Shown here: positions 1 to 10,804 of the stretch, piece after piece
Numbering within the stretch: the first letter of the stretch is position 1
Layout of the letters: each line of letters starts with the position of its first letter
Source: Adiantum capillus-veneris
Lineage: Eukaryota > Streptophyta > Polypodiopsida > Polypodiales > Pteridaceae
DNA: 64,000 nt
Direction of reading: 5' to 3'
NCBI GenBank assembly: GCA_014529385.2
Contig: CM043952.1
Location: 150,561,057 to 150,625,056 of the forward strand
Translations under genes and position numbers: made by a program
The notes under the pieces: model-generated
What the model was told of the DNA's origin: nothing
What the model saw: only the letters and a program-made list of their open reading frames with translations
The model's database searches: none

Positions 1-815
1 CATGAATATGAGAGGCAAGAGAGGCCGTGTCTTGTGGTAATCCCAATATAGATTGTTGCACTGCCTCCTGCCTCTTTTGAGGACAAGAAGAGAAGGGACA
101 ATTTATGCATCATACTGGATGTGAATGGGCTTCTCATAAGGAGGTATAAGGTCTCCTTCTACAAAGGAATAGCGAGAAGCAGTATTCCTGATTGGGCAAG
201 ATCAAGGTATCAGGTAGTCACTGGGCCAAATGCTACAGGAAAGATGCAATTTGAATATGTGGTCAGGCCCAATGCATCAATCTTTTTGCATGCACTGCTG
301 TAAAGAGCACAAGTTGCACTATGGAGCTGCATGACCCATGAGAATCTAGCACTTTCTTTGAGTGCATGCTTTCCTAGGCTGAACAAATAGCATTTCCTTG
401 ATATTATCGGTCAAGAGGGGTGTAGAGAGGCGAGCTTCAATCTAAATGAAGTTCCTGGGATCCCTCCATGTAGAGATAATGCAAAGCCCATATTTTTCAA
501 GTGTTTGAAAGACTTTTGGAAGCACCATCCTAAGTTCAACTCTGATAATACACTGGTGGTGGATGACACACTCTACAAGTGTTTGATCAACCCTCCCAAG
601 ACTTGGGTCTGTCCTGCTTCATTTGAACCAGCAGATATTTGTCAGTCCCCAATTTACCTGGTTAGCACATTGTTCCCTTGGTTAGTCAAGTGGACAGTCT
701 CACCCAGCCCTAATGCTTATGCAAAGATGAACGAGTTTGAAAATCCTTCGGACATAGTGTCTGCTCGTGTCATCAGCCACTATGAAAGTCAACTAGAAGT
801 ATGTAGGGAAGGTTG
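1..815 (+). pseudogene. FCP1-like (HAD-family) phosphatase fragment, broken
   Basis: One reading frame runs through the whole stretch and is broken by stops at 49, 301 and 388. Recognisable blocks appear in the order expected of the FCP1/NIF-type HAD phosphatase fold. They are a hydrophobic strand ending in LDVNGLL (about 112-135), ALWSCMTHENL (about 316-348, like the family's WSS block), KPIFFKCLKDFWKHHP (about 487-534), then NTLVVDDTLYKCLINPP (about 547-597). FCP1-like enzymes remove phosphate from proteins and use two aspartates in DxDxT. Here the second is Asn (DVNG), a variant I recall from plant FCP1-like paralogues, so activity is doubtful even without the stops. The gene enters from beyond the left edge. 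Family call is from motif order; pseudogene status rests on three in-frame stops, unless unseen introns remove them. Confidence 0.7.
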
Positions 816-973
816 ATTGTGGTTATGGAATCATGTATACAGCATTTTGCGCACTGAATGTACTTGCGATTACTATACAAAAAATTGACCTGTTCAAAGT
901 TCTCTAAACTTAATGATTGAATGATGTAATTTTATTTTGGTGATATGATGTAATTTTATTTTGCTGATATGAT

Positions 974-1545
974 TTTGTCATACTCTGATAGAGTCCTGCT
1001 ACATGGCACACATAATAGCATAGACACGACCATCGGGCTATTATTACACACAGTTATGCTATATAGCACTCATACTGCAAGAATTACTATGACATAATAG
1101 CATAGATAGGGAGATTGGCCTCTTATTACACACACTTACGCTATATGGCACACATAGTGCTCTCAATATGTAATATAGCTCTTTCACATACCACACATCA
1201 TATCATAGACAGGAACATTGTGCTATGTGATACACACACTTTTACTGTATAGCACACATGTTGCTATCTTACTACAATAGAGTCCTTTTATAGCATAGAC
1301 ATGGACATTGGGCTATTATTACACACACTTGTACAATATAGCACACATAATAGCCTAGGTAGAGACAATGGACTTTTTTCAAGGTGCAACATGTTCACAA
1401 TAGTAACCTCATTATCTGAAATGTGTGTGATTCTATGCTATGTGCTCTGTGTGGTTGTGTGCTATGTGATACATAGCACAATGGACATGTGTAAGGAGGT
1501 ATTGAATGGTGAAGGCTATATAGAACATAATATAATCCTGTTAAA
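974..1545. repeat. Degenerate short-unit repeat array, downstream copy
   Basis: The stretch consists of diverged copies of a unit of about 60-70 bp. Its phrases include GCTATATAGCACACATAATAGCATAGACAG shortened to variants such as TATAGCACACATAATAGCAT, and GGGCTATTATTACACACAC. The first 400 bp are nearly the same, in the same orientation, as 3927-4330 inside the intron of the neighbouring minus-strand gene. Small open frames here are fragments of repeat units, not genes. Confidence 0.75.
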
Positions 1546-3422
1546 TAGGTATCATGCTGCCTCATAGGGCATGGCATTGTAAATGGTTTCATGTAGTTCC
1601 GGAGATAAATAATATGTCTTTGAGGTAGCATCTACCAAAGGCATGTCAAACTTGATTGCCCGAACAAGGTGAGAGTACAGGTTAGTAACTCCCCTATCAT
1701 CAAGTAGAGTGTAGTGATTTGGGTCCCCATCTTGCTGTTGATAATAACACCCTGTGACAACATAAGTGTTTTTATCACATTTGTTTTTCCACTTATCTCT
1801 AAAGATGCAATTTGTCATCCATTTTCTCTTTGTACATCTCAAAACAAAGAACTCTACACCTTCTGCATTACCAGCGTCTGCATTGACTGCAAAGTTATCA
1901 CCTTCAATGAGATACTCACTCAGCATATCCTGGGATCCCTCAAACATTGCAGTTTCATCTTCTGGTACCTTAGTCTCTTTTGCTACCTCAGAGAGTGGTT
2001 TCAATGCCTTATGTGTCCACTTGCATGCATATGATTTACTGGAACAAGTCCTCCAATGCCCCTTCATGCAAGCATCACAAAAACAAGAAGCCGCCTGGTC
2101 CTTAATTGAGTAGGATCATGACGAAAAAATCCTGAAATGCAATGGAGTGATCGAGATCCTGGTACTCTCTCACAACCCCATAGATTAGACCTGTCCACTT
2201 CTGTCTCTTTTACTAGCCAAAATTTCATGTTTATAGTAGGACCTGTTTTAGTGGATTGGGCATAAGAGCTACATGCAGCATTGGACATTGTTCTCGTCAA
2301 AAATGCAACCACGTCTGCAGCTTGCCTAAGAACAACTCCATTACTCTTGAGTTGTTCATTTGTAAGGGCTCTCTTTATCACAGCGCCAGCGCCATCATGC
2401 TCCCCCATGCCATGGCCAGAGCCAAAAAAATTCCATGTCATCTCTGTACCTGCTAGTTGGTAATATCTAGCAACAAAGTAAAATGGCCTTGCAGCCTTGA
2501 ATTGCAAGGCTGCACCATCTGACCACACCCAGTGCTTCTTGAAATTCAGCCCCTGGTCTTTAAGCCACTGATCACAAAGAAGAAAACAATGCTGGACAAA
2601 TAGCGTATCATGTTGCCTATCATCAGAGATGTAGAAATGCATATGCTTGATAATACTGTCATCTTCGTTGTCACGCATGTACGTTATGTGAACAAGGATG
2701 GTGCATTGATCTGTATGCCAATGCATAGATTGTACTTCATTTTTCTCTTTGAACGAGTAATTTTCAGCAAAGTCTACTACAGATATAATGGTATCTGAAG
2801 GAAACACCTTCAAACATTCTCTGTATTGATGTGCCTGCCATCTGTAAGTGAAATTGTGCTTGATGAAGATTCTGATGTCGTCTTTTATCCTCCCTGTCAG
2901 CTCACTTAAAGCCACCTGTTTGTGTGACAACATCTTTCTCTTACTTAGACCATGCTTAGTTTAAACTTTAATGTCCTCGAAGACTTGCAGTGGAACTGTC
3001 TTTGTCATCTCTACAAGTTCTCGTGGACAAAGGCTGAGCTTTTCCACACCACAGTTTTTGCATTGGCCCATCAAGCAGGTGTGTTTATGGAACATATCCC
3101 CCTCAGCCTTTGTACATACGCATGATTCCCACAACTTCGTGATCCCTGAAAACGAGTGCTCAACAGCAAGACATTCTGCATTCACCCCATCTGATTTGCA
3201 AACATTGCATTTACATGTACATGAACTCCCATGAAAACCAAAAGCAGATGAGCGCATAACATTAAATGCATCTTTGAGATACATCAGTTTGATATGATAA
3301 ACACAACAGCAAGTATTTCGATCTTTCAACTTTCGCACGAACCAAGGCTTCAGCTTCTCAAAGGACCTTTGCCCAATTGTCACATGTGGGTGGCTATCTT
3401 TAAACTTCAAGAAATACTCTGT

Positions 3423-4428
3423 CTGCTTGAAAAAAAAATGCATTAGAATTACATTTTGCTATATATCACACATAATAGCATAGCTACAGATGCATTGGTA
3501 TAAATACATATAGCTATGCTATATAGCACAGATAATAGCATAGATAGATAACTCAGCTTTCTTTACATGCTCAATTTTGTTATATAACACATAATAGCAT
3601 AGATAGGGATTTTTAGCTGTTATTACACACACATCACACACTTCTGCTATATAGCACACATAGTGCTCTCATATTATAACAGAATTCTTCTACATAACAC
3701 ACAAAAGAGCATAGACAGGGATATTGTGCTATTATTACACATATCACACTCTGCATAGCACACATAGTAGCATAGACATGGATACCGTGCTACTATTACA
3801 CTAACATCTGCTATGTAGCACGCATAGTGCTCTCATAATATTATAAAATCTGATAGCACACATAATACCATAGATAGGTATATTGTGCTATTATACATAC
3901 ATGTCTGCTATATAGCAGACATGATGTTGTCATACTCTGATAGAGTCCTGCTACATGGCACACATAATAGCATAGACAGGACCATCGGGCTATTATTACA
4001 CATAAATATGCTATATAGCACTCATACTGCAAGAAATACTATGACATAATAGCATAGATAGGGACATTAGCCTCTTATTACACACACTAACGCTATATGG
4101 CACACATAGTGCTCTCAATATGTAATATAGCTCTTTCACATACCACACATCATATCACAGACAAGAACATTGTGCTATTCTTACACACACTTTTACTGTA
4201 TAGCACACATGTTGCTATCTTACTACAATAGAGTCCTTTTACATGGCACACTTATAGCATAGACAGGGACATTGGGCTACACTTGTGCAATATAGCACAC
4301 ATAATAGCGTAGGTAGAGACAATAGACTATCTTGACACATTACTTGGCTACATATCACATATAGTAGGATGTACACAGTGAGATGTTTCACTTGAGAGTT
4401 ATTCATTGTAAGAATGAGACATGTTTAC
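3423..4428 (-). other. Intron of the DDE-like gene, filled with repeats
   Basis: On the minus strand the upstream exon ends ...GAATCTCAG, followed by GTAAACATG. The downstream exon opens after a T-rich tract and CAG with ACAGAGTAT. Joining them keeps codon phase 0 and restores a continuous stretch between the CRKRLG and the TEYF blocks, after one upstream frameshift is allowed for. The second copy of this gene family has an acceptor-like sequence at the same protein position (about 54598). Confidence 0.6.
3460..4345. repeat. Degenerate short-unit repeat array inside intron
   Basis: This is the same repeat family as 974-1545. Units with TATAGCACACATAATAGCAT and GGACATTGTGCTATTATTACACA recur about every 60-70 bp from 3460 on. 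The last 400 bp (3927-4330) match 974-1378 in the same orientation with only scattered differences. The phrase TGCTATATAGCA inside many units is itself a short palindrome. Confidence 0.75.
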
Positions 4429-5475
4429 CTGAGATTCATCAAGTAAGTGTATGGAATGCTCTTGATAATGTACTGCCCAATCGTTTCCGACAAATATCTT
4501 TCTTGATTGGAGACACCCTACTGTGCTCTATCCAAAATGTAATAATTGTCTGCTTTAATTCCTCCGATAAGGACCCAGCATTTCCAGACTTCCTTTTGCA
4601 TAAGTCGAACCTCAACGTACTTGACATAGGATCGCTATCAAGTCTACCCAAAGCTAAATATAAATTCCTTGGATGAACATTTAATAGCTTTGCTACTTTA
4701 TGTAGAGTAACACCTCTACCTTGACTCCCATTATCATGCAGTAATCCATTCACCAGCATGCTGAATGTGCTTCGTTTTAAAAACATCTCGTCAAAGCTGA
4801 TTTTGGAATCTTTAATTCCTGTAAGGAGACCTTGAGTGCAGAAATAAGGCCATTTGCAGGAAGATACAAATCTTCACAGAATGGCAAGATTCTATCATCA
4901 TTGAAAACACCTTGAAGAATTGCATTCTTATCTTCTTTCCCATAACTATGCAACTGTCTCACAATGTGATAAACAATATTCTGAATAGTATGTTGCTTCT
5001 TGTCTTCCTTTGTGTGCCATCGACGTCCTCCCTATGACAATCTTCCGCTCCAATGTTGACGCTTGGCTGTACTTGCTTTCTTGCACGAAATCGCTTTCTG
5101 TACTCATGTTTAGCATGTGCTTCATACTTCCTCACTGCAATAATTTCATCCTCATTTAGACAAGCCTTTCTCTTGGAGTGCACCTACGTATGAATGGTGT
5201 CTATTCCATGTAGGCTCATCATAAAATCCATCATCCACCATCCTGGAACAGTCTGCAGTAGTTTGAAATGAATGAAGTCGTACAAAATTTCTTGATTGTA
5301 ATAGTGAACTGAAATCCATTTGTGCTGCATTGTTGAGTTCAAGAAGCTCCATTGCTGCTTGTGAGGAGGTATGAGCTGGAACCAAAGCGAGAGGAAGGGA
5401 GTCTCCATCATCCATATTCTGAAAAGGAGAGTAGGAGAGAGAGAGAGAGAGATGGAGATGGGCATTGGAGGCCAT

Positions 5476-5477
<2 letters not shown>

Positions 5478-5532
<55 letters not shown>
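5478..5532. repeat. (GA)n microsatellite
   Basis: An uninterrupted GA run lies just upstream of the first ATG of the minus-strand DDE-like gene and continues imperfectly to about 5548. In that gene's orientation it is a (CT)n tract, a common feature of plant 5' untranslated regions. Overlapping open frames are artefacts of the repeat. Confidence 0.9.
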
Positions 5533-5541
<9 letters not shown>

Positions 5542-5653
5542 GGGAGAGGTCCACGCGTGCTAACCGCTCCATGTCTTTCAATCCGAGTAGTGGAGTCGTG
5601 AAGTCAGTTATCTTACCTATATTCTTTTAAAAATTATTGACTTAAAAGCCCAG

Positions 5654-6402
5654 CTATGGTGCCATCCATAGCATCATACTTAGTGTCCATGGACACCAAG
5701 TATTTAGACACCATTCTATGCTTTCACCCTTCTCTAAAGTTGGTTTGATAGGGGTTGGAGCTGGTACTTCATGCCAACTTGCAAGTTTACCAAGTGGGTT
5801 TTCTATCAAGGATTGAGTTGTTTCAATCATCCTTCTACACATTTCCAACCTCTGTTTTTCTATTTCAGCATATGGATAAGTCATACATCTTTGCTCTTGG
5901 GTTTGGTTGGTTTTGAGCTTGGCTTTGTAGGCTTTTAAAAGTGCGTCTAACTGCTCATTTACCTTTTCTGCCAACATTGATCCTCCTCTGCCAACATTGA
6001 TCCTCCTGATCCTGCACTTGTGGGTTCTGCTACTTCCTTGGGTGCTATGGTTGCCGCAGTGTGTGAGCTTAGACTAGCTAGATCCTCTAACTGCTCTAAT
6101 CTATCCTTTGTGTGTTTTAACTCCTTGGATAGAGCCGTTTGCTCTTCTTCTCTCCTGGATTTCATACGTGCCTTTCTAACTTTCCATGTGCTTCTATGAT
6201 TTTTCATTTTTGAACTTGGGGCATCGGTTTTTGGCTCTTCAATTATGGGTTTGTTCGTCATTCTTTGAGCTTGGGCTCGTGTCACTGCCTTAATAGGTAT
6301 TACTGTCTCGTTTTCTGACCCTCCACTGGAAGGCACTACTTCCAGCATGTTCAAGGTAGTTTTTGCTCCTTTGCTCGGGTTCTTAGGGCAATCAGGAATC
6401 AA
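5654..6402 (-). pseudogene. Gag C-terminal coiled-coil region, element 1
   Basis: Two overlapping frames (6402-5959 and 5977-5654) together encode the region after the zinc knuckles. It holds a basic stretch (KVRKARMKSRREEEQ), a charged helix likely to form a coiled coil (LSKELKHTKDRLEQLEDL), and the block LAEKVNEQLDALLKAYKAKL. The same blocks in the same order occur in element 2 (17880-16941) and element 3 (46390-46620). A frameshift near 5970 separates the two frames; the sequence GATCCTCCTCTGCCAACATT is duplicated around it, which may have caused the shift. The retroelement similarity ends just below 5654. Confidence 0.7.
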
Positions 6403-6540
6403 ATGAGTAACTCCACACTCGGTGCAATATGCATTGACTCTAATGATTTCATCATGAGGACAGTCTCTTAGTCAATGGTCTCCACCACACTTGTAGCAGG
6501 GTCCTTTAGGCTGTTGAGGTGCTCCTTGAGCTCCTCTTTG
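6403..6540 (-). pseudogene. Two zinc knuckles of Gag nucleocapsid, element 1
   Basis: On the minus strand the frame reads CYKCGGDH-stop-LRDCP and then YCTECGVTHLIPDCP. Both are CX2CX3HX4C knuckles, the nucleic-acid binding signature of retroelement nucleocapsid, though one residue shorter than the usual CX2CX4HX4C. A stop codon replaces the residue after the first His. Element 2 and element 3 carry the second knuckle at the same place. Confidence 0.75.
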
Positions 6541-7090
6541 TTGGTATGCATGTCTCTACCCGCCCATGCCTCCGTTGGCTATGAACAACAATGTTCGTTC
6601 ATACAAGCTATATCTTCCTTCTCCTACTGCTTGTGCAGCTGTTGGTGGTCATGTTCCATGGTTTTGACATTGAGGGTTCTTCTAGTGGATAGTAGAAAAT
6701 ATTTGCAGCATATCCATTGGGATCTTTGTAATATGCATGCATAGGCACCAAAGCCTTCTCTTCTGGTTCAGTTATTGTTGGTGTGTATCTTATGCCAACT
6801 GGTCGTAATCCTAGTAGGGGTGGTTGTTGCCCCAACACTGGTTGTCATCTTTCTACACCTACAGGTCCTGGTAGGTTGCCCGCTTGATACCTAGGCATCG
6901 ATGGAAGTTCAGGAGATGCTACCTGAGCCTGGGGAGCATAAGGTCATTCTCTCACATACCCCTTGTTATAATAACATTCCTCCGTCCCATGGTTTGTCCA
7001 TTTTTGTTCAATAGCACACCACTTTGGCTGTTTAGCCTGAGGTTTGGCATACAAGTTAATCTTTTTTAGCACTTCCTCTACAAGATGCTC

Positions 7091-7798
7091 CTAGTTTACA
7101 GCTAATTCTCCTTTCGGTGTAGTCTTAGCAGACTTGCTTCCACTTTGTTGTGAGGATGAATCATCATTGAGATCCTTGAACTCACCCTCCTTGTAGACCG
7201 CACAATTGTCTACAAGGTAAAGAGCCTCCTTAGTTAACTCATTTAACGTCGCGCTCCTCTTCATATGTAAGTCCTTCTGGAGATCTGCATTCCTTAGTCC
7301 TTGGATAAATATAAGCATAAGTCTGGACTGAGTTGGCAGTTCTTCCACAGGGTAGAACTTAACATATCTTTTTAGTCGTAGGGCTGCCTTTCGCATCGAT
7401 TCCCCGTCTTTCTGTTTGAATTTATGGATTTGTGAGACTGTATTATGAGCTATCCCCCTTTGTGAGAATTCCTCAATAAACTTGTCAAACACCTCCTCCA
7501 TAGACTCAAAGTCTCTACGTTCCACAGAGTCAAACCAAGTAGCTGCATCATCCTCTAGGGTTAGTCCAAACCCTGCAAATTGGGTAGGGAAGTCTAACAC
7601 CTCTTCAGCTCTAATTACACGCACAAAGGCTGCTACATGATCTCTAGGATCTTTGTTTCCCGTGTATTTCTTGTTTACCCATTTTTGCACTTGAGAAGGT
7701 CTAATTCTACAATGGTCTACAAATCTCATCATTGGATCTCCACGTCCTAATCTATATACCTCCTCTGGCCTTCGGTAGTGGGTGGGTTCCTCTCCCAA
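7091..7798 (-). CDS. Gag capsid domain, element 1
   Basis: An open frame of 235 residues covers a Ty3/gypsy capsid (retrotransposon gag). Diagnostic blocks are the charged helix with KKYTGNKDPRDHVAAFVRV, the GLTLEDDAATWFDSV block, FIEEFSQRG, and a C-terminal half with LPTQSRLMLIFIQGLR. Capsid packages the RNA in virus-like particles in the cytoplasm. The frame is intact across the domain, although the polyprotein is broken on both sides. Element 2 (25284-24518) and element 3 (45096-45480) carry the same domain in worse condition. The ATG here is internal to the polyprotein and is not claimed as a true start. Confidence 0.85.
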   Translation of the reverse strand: MGEEPTHYRRPEEVYRLGRGDPMMRFVDHCRIRPSQVQKWVNKKYTGNKDPRDHVAAFVRVIRAEEVLDFPTQFAGFGLTLEDDAATWFDSVERRDFESMEEVFDKFIEEFSQRGIAHNTVSQIHKFKQKDGESMRKAALRLKRYVKFYPVEELPTQSRLMLIFIQGLRNADLQKDLHMKRSATLNELTKEALYLVDNCAVYKEGEFKDLNDDSSSQQSGSKSAKTTPKGELAVN

Positions 7799-8017
7799 TG
7801 GTGATCCTAAGCCATAATTTCTGACGGTTCTTGCAAGAGATGGTTCATCTCTTCAAACTCGTTCTATGGGTGGTCTTCCAGGCTCTGTTGACCCTTGAGT
7901 TTTTTGCTTACTCTCGCCTTGATACCGTGAGTAGAGTGGTGGTTCTTGTAAATCCCTTAGCCCTCGTGCGGCTTGATAACCATCTCAGTTTCGGTCTTGT
8001 TCTAATGTTGCACTCTG

Positions 8018-9027
8018 TCAAAGCCATGCCTGCAATGATGGTTGGGTTGCTGGTTGGTTTTGGTAGTTGAACGTCTGTTGTCGGGTAGAATGTGAGGTCG
8101 CGTCATAATCTTCTGAAAAGGGATTTATCGACTTGCTAGGGGTGTAGGTGGCTCTTGGCACTTCTTCGGGGGCATATGTTGATGCTTCTAGAACTGTTAC
8201 CTTTTCTATCTCCTCTGGGAGAATACGTTGGTATTCTCGCCCATACCTATCAACAAAAACGATATCCTTCCCCATAGCAATTTCATAAGAGAATAAGTAA
8301 AGAACCTTGTCTTTGCTTAATTTGTTTGGGTAGGGTTCTTTGCAACGAAAGTAGGAGATTATTCCCTCACTCTCATGCTTGTAAATTCCCACATTCTCAT
8401 TATAGGTTGAGACTCTGGTTGTTTTCTTATCATACATAAAAAGAGCTCCAAGTCGATCAATGTTTGGAGGCGGTTCTTGAGTTTCTGAAACCATTTTTCC
8501 TTTTGCCACGTTATCTCCGTATATGTTGTAATCTCAGGGTTACTAACTATCAGATAGTGGTTCCCCTTTTCATCTCAGAATCTATCTCCATCATCATAGA
8601 CTCGAATTATCTCCAGTCTCTGAGCCGGTCTTTCTTCAATACAAATACACTTGCGTCCTCGATAGTCAGAATAAACTAGGGCTCCCCTCGAGTTTGTTCC
8701 TTCTAAGAAGATTACAGTGAACTTGGGATCGTTCAAAGGATTTAGGGAGGTGCTTCCTCCTGGCATTAGTCCATCATAGGTGAAACCTCCTAGCTATTGA
8801 CTATCCATCATGAAGAAGGATTTATCTGATGAAGTGTCAGTATCACTACCCTCCTCAATAATCGATACTAGTGGATCTAGCCTTGCCTGAGTTACACTCT
8901 CCTCGGTGGACACTAAGCTACCTTGATCACCTGCCACATTTTGGTCTCTAAAAATATATCTTCTTGATCTTAAATTCATCAAACTTATCAATGCAACTTT
9001 ACACAAATCCAACCACTCACCTGCCAA
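8018..9027 (-). pseudogene. Gag polyprotein N-terminal region, element 1
   Basis: Three pieces (9027-8794, 8766-8575, 8509-8018) encode the part of the polyprotein before capsid. The first carries LRSRRYIFRDQN and an acidic Ser-rich tail. The next two show an alternating charged/aromatic pattern with VYSDYRGRKCI and YKHESEGIISYFRCKEPYP. The same layout, with DVDYDGDRYFDREGM or LVDYSGDQHYDDEGI in place of the middle block, is present in elements 2 and 3. The conservation indicates a lineage-specific N-terminal Gag domain whose function I do not know. The ATG at 9027 is the best candidate start of the polyprotein, and the non-coding leader begins just upstream. Confidence 0.6.
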
Positions 9028-9029
9028 AG

Positions 9030-10785
9030 GATTTGTTTCCTACCAACTTCTTGCTTTGCCGCTGAATATACCTGTACACAAGCGTTTAATTTCAGCAATT
9101 GAATCAAAGCAGTTAACCACTAGAGGTGTTTTTAGTAATGATTGGTATAACTACAGAGTTAATCTCAACCACTACTGTATTTTATACACTTCTGATGTTC
9201 TAGATTAGGTCTGCTAATGTGGAATTGTACTTCTTTCGGATGTTGGTCAATTTACATGAAAAGTCTTAATTCAGTCTTTGCTCCGTCAAAAGGTCAAACA
9301 AGGTCCAAATTTACTTTTAAAAGAAGTTCTGGAATCCTCAAGTCAAATGGAACATCACTGTATGTCCTCAGTCAGTTTTTTACTTCCCTAAGCCCCAGTA
9401 GACATCCTACACGTAGGATGTCTCCTGTTCTGTTTTGCCTGGCTTTTTGCACTATGGATTCCCCTTGATGTGCTGAGTCCTCAGCTGTTTTTACTTTTTG
9501 ATTTGGACACCTATAAGTTGGTCAATGGATCAGAAATCTGTTCCAGCAGCCTGATGTTGGTCTGACCAGTCAAATCAACTACAATTTGGACCAAAATTGA
9601 GTAGGAGGCTTACCTCAGGCTATACAATACCCTGCTATGCCTACAGTCAGTTTCTGGCTTCAATTTCATGCACTATACATTCTACATGTACATGTATAAT
9701 TGCTCAAAATGACTTCAAATGCAAAGTACAGACTCCTCTTGAGGTGCTGATCACTTTGGTATGCTCAAAGCTAGATTTGGAGTGCCTGATCACCCATAAC
9801 ACATCCTACGTGTAGGATGTCTTTTTGGCATGTTTGACCCCAGACTTGTGCCACAGCTTCCCCTTGAGTCAGCAACTCAGTGCTATGCTTAGATTTTGGT
9901 TTGGATTTCAAAAGACCCCAATTCTAGCTGTTCTAGCCCTTTTCAGTCAAAGATGCTAAATTCTGCTTAGAACCCAATTTTTTCACCCAAATGAGATGAA
10001 AACTTTTCTCAGTCACTCAATATATCATGCAGATCATGCTTATGCAGCCATCCTATGGTTTTGGTCTCAAAATAATGCCTTGGTACAATTTGGGTAGGAT
10101 GTCTGGCAATTTTTGTCTAACTGGCCTTATCCTATCAAGATATGGTCAAATTTCCACTTTCCAAGTAAAAATAGAGTAAAACCTACCTTCTGAACACACT
10201 GGTCAACTCAAAATTTCAAAATTTTCACCAGATCAGCCTGTAGACATCCTACGCGTAGGATGTCTCCTGGCTTAATATTTATTTTTTTCCTGACAGAAAT
10301 GCTCATGATGCTCTGCAGCTCCCTCAGAAACACTCACAGTAACTTTGAACGTCACTTCAGCTTTCAACCACACTTTTGCGTCTTTTACAACCTTGTGATG
10401 AACCTAACATCAAGTATAACATGCATGAAGTGCTCTAGATGATAAATCATGATGTCCTACTTACCCTACTCCTACTCATCATGTGAAATGGTGATAATGG
10501 TGTTTTGGTTGCTTTTTGGCCTCTCCGGACTCTCAAGCTCTCTTTTCACCGCTTCTACCACTCAAACTCCTACTCATCAACTCAACTAATACATAAAAAC
10601 TATCTCAGTCTACCTAAGTCTACCTAAGACGAAGGATCTAGGCCCAACACACGCTCCCTAGACTCCCTCTAAGACCTAGAGACTCCTCCACCCTCTGATC
10701 CTACCTAAATGTAAAACGAGACTCTTGGCAAGCCAAAGAATCCCTATCCTCAAGGACTAGTCTCGGTCACCTACCTAGGGTTTCG
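9030..10785 (-). other. Long untranslated leader of element 1 with palindromes
   Basis: No credible coding sequence lies between the primer site and Gag. The stretch holds perfect or near-perfect palindromes at 9401-9422, 9801-9820 and 10243-10264, all built on ACATCCTAC and its reverse complement with a variable two-base centre (AC, GT, GC). There is also a half-site at 10094-10104. Sequence beside the palindromes is partly shared, for example TTCCCCTTGA after 9401 and 9801, suggesting decayed tandem units. Confidence 0.75.
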
Positions 10786-10803
10786 TCCCCGGGAGCGGCG
10801 CCA
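10786..10803 (-). other. Primer-binding site, tRNA-Asp type, element 1
   Basis: The plus strand reads TCCCCGGGAGCGGCGCCA, matching 16 of 18 bases of the plant tRNA-Asp 3' end as I know it (TCCCCGGCAACGGCGCCA). It lies one base outside the LTR end, as a minus-strand element requires. Confidence 0.8.
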
Positions 10804-10804
10804 A

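Larger units (their letters stand above)
1552..5475 (-). pseudogene. DDE-transposase-like gene with DFAENY motif, intron-bearing, broken
   Basis: Reading from 5475 down to 1552, a roughly 900-1000 residue protein can be followed in pieces. An N-terminal part (5475-4777) is followed by a helical region with CRKRLG (about 4490). A clean intron has donor GTAAAC at 4428 and acceptor CAG ending at 3423. After the intron come a block rich in paired cysteines (TCCC, CNVC, CKNCG; 3422-2961), a core with VVDFAENYSF, WVWSDGAALQFK and HGMGEHDGAGAVIKR (2933-2200), and a C-terminal Cys cluster with a GDNFAVNADAG block. Three Asp-centred motifs spaced this way suggest an RNase-H-like DDE nuclease, so a DNA transposase is the best inference. 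I recall related uncharacterised eukaryotic proteins but cannot name the superfamily. Damage includes a stop at 2961 and frameshifts near 4777, 4480 and 2105. The translation start is uncertain. Confidence 0.6.

Noticed and set aside
900-5475. Terminal inverted repeats delimiting the DDE-like element
   Set aside because: I found only direct (not inverted) repeats around the gene and no matching ends or target duplication, so element borders are not claimed.
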